NCBI GenBank assembly: GCA_964432925.1
Contig: CAYSPM010000054.1
Span: 1 to 15,589, forward strand
DNA: 15,589 nucleotides
From: CAYNTC01 sp964432925
GTDB taxonomy: Bacteria > Planctomycetota > Phycisphaerae > Sedimentisphaerales > Anaerobacaceae
Direction: 5' to 3'
Under the pieces are notes generated by a model. The model was not told where the DNA came from. It was given only the letters and a program-made list of their open reading frames with translations, and did not search any database. Below, piece by piece: positions 15,399 through 15,589 of this stretch (positions within the stretch are counted from its first letter, which is position 1; the number at the start of each line of letters is the position of its first letter). The translations under genes and the position numbers were made by a program.

Positions 15399-15466
15399 AA
15401 AAATTAGCAGAAATTCGCAAAAATTACGCTTTTTGAGCAGAAATACACAAAAATGCGCACTTTTTA
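15399..15466. promoter_or_regulatory. Phased A/T tracts, probable intrinsically bent DNA
   Basis: A/T tracts of 4-7 bp recur with centres near 15402, 15413, 15422, 15432, 15442, 15451 and 15463, about one helical turn apart. They are separated by G/C-containing words (GCAG, CGCA, ACGC, GAGC, CACA, GCGCAC). Phased A-tracts of this type bend DNA. A role in bringing an upstream activator near the promoter-like site 50 bp downstream is inferred. Confidence 0.6.
15406..15465 (+). repeat. Imperfect 30-bp direct tandem repeat
   Basis: Two copies start at 15406 and 15436 and share AGCAGAAAT, then CAAAAAT, then a G/C word and TTTTT at the same offsets, with differences mainly in the spacer triplets and a 1-base length change. 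It lies within the phased-tract region. Two copies with no unique spacers do not make a CRISPR array. Confidence 0.65.
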
Positions 15467-15512
15467 ACAGGTCTACAAAATTGTATTTGACTTATTCAAA
15501 CTATTCTAAAAG

Positions 15513-15529
15513 TTGGCACGCAAATTGAA
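15513..15529 (+). promoter_or_regulatory. Near-match to a sigma-54 (-24/-12) promoter
   Basis: TTGGCACG, four bases, then TTGAA. The -24 element is a perfect match to the sigma-54 consensus YTGGCACG-N4-TTGCW and the spacing is canonical. The -12 GC is GA here, a mismatch at an important base, so activity is uncertain. It reads right toward the window edge. The same 11-bp word AAAAGTTGGCA occurs upstream at 15389 and 15508. Confidence 0.4.
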
Positions 15530-15589
15530 TGTTATGTAACCATTCACAGTTTTTTTTAACGAATTAGCAACGGATATTTTTGCTTACTC

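Larger units (their letters stand above)
15234..15589. other. Non-coding A/T-rich region after gspM
   Basis: A 356-bp stretch without a credible gene in any frame. It holds, in order: an unremarkable stretch (15234-15340), iterated (A/T)TAAGTGC octamers (15342-15372), phased A/T tracts including a 30-bp tandem repeat (15399-15466), and a sigma-54-like promoter match (15513-15529) followed by a T8 run (15550-15557). No strong G/C hairpin with a T-run follows gspM, so how transcription of the T2SS operon ends is unclear. The elements point right, toward a gene probably starting beyond the window. Confidence 0.7.

Noticed and set aside
15399..15466. CRISPR array or origin iterons
   Set aside because: Only two imperfect 30-bp copies, no unique spacers, no cas genes, and no DnaA boxes or replication genes seen.
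15487..15508. Sigma-70 promoter TTGACT with TATTCT
   Set aside because: The spacer is only 10 bp, far from the 16-18 needed, and nothing suitable lies at the right distance.

Overview
The window comes from a diderm (Gram-negative-type) bacterium. It carries an almost complete type II secretion system (T2SS), including an outer-membrane secretin. By eye the base composition is moderate, in the mid-40s % G+C. The sequence does not name a phylum. Environmental groups such as Desulfobacterota, Planctomycetota or Omnitrophota would fit the large modular surface protein and the T2SS, but that is a guess. All twelve genes lie on the + strand. There are no RNA genes, mobile elements or CRISPR arrays.

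Left part (1-4273): the 3' end of a very large exported protein whose reading frame runs off the left edge. It has three 88-residue cadherin-like (He_PIG) repeats, an Ig-like segment, seven repeats of a propeller-blade motif and a ZU5-like domain. It ends in a seven-glycine run, a cysteine, a hydrophobic segment and an Arg/Lys-rich tail. Fourteen bases downstream is a CPBP-family (glutamic-type) intramembrane protease. The tail has the layout of the Cys-containing C-terminal sorting signals (MYXO-CTERM, Synerg-CTERM and JDVT-CTERM types), for which CPBP proteases are the proposed processing enzymes.

Middle and right (4468-15233): gspC-D-E-F-G-I-J-K-L-M in canonical order, with short gaps or small overlaps, so probably one operon. 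Together they encode the inner-membrane platform (C, F, L, M), the secretin channel (D), the ATPase (E), the major pseudopilin (G) and three minor pseudopilins (I, J, K). gspH, gspN and the prepilin peptidase gspO are not in the window.

Right end (15234-15589): an A/T-rich non-coding stretch. It holds iterated AAGTGC octamers, A/T tracts spaced about 10 bp apart, a 30-bp tandem repeat and a near-match to a sigma-54 promoter pointing out of the window, probably toward a gene beyond the edge.

Working model (inference): the T2SS carries the modular protein across the outer membrane, and the CPBP protease recognises its Gly-Cys/TM/basic tail and processes or anchors it at the surface. Finding a candidate cargo, a candidate sortase and the whole secretion machine side by side is the main point of interest here.
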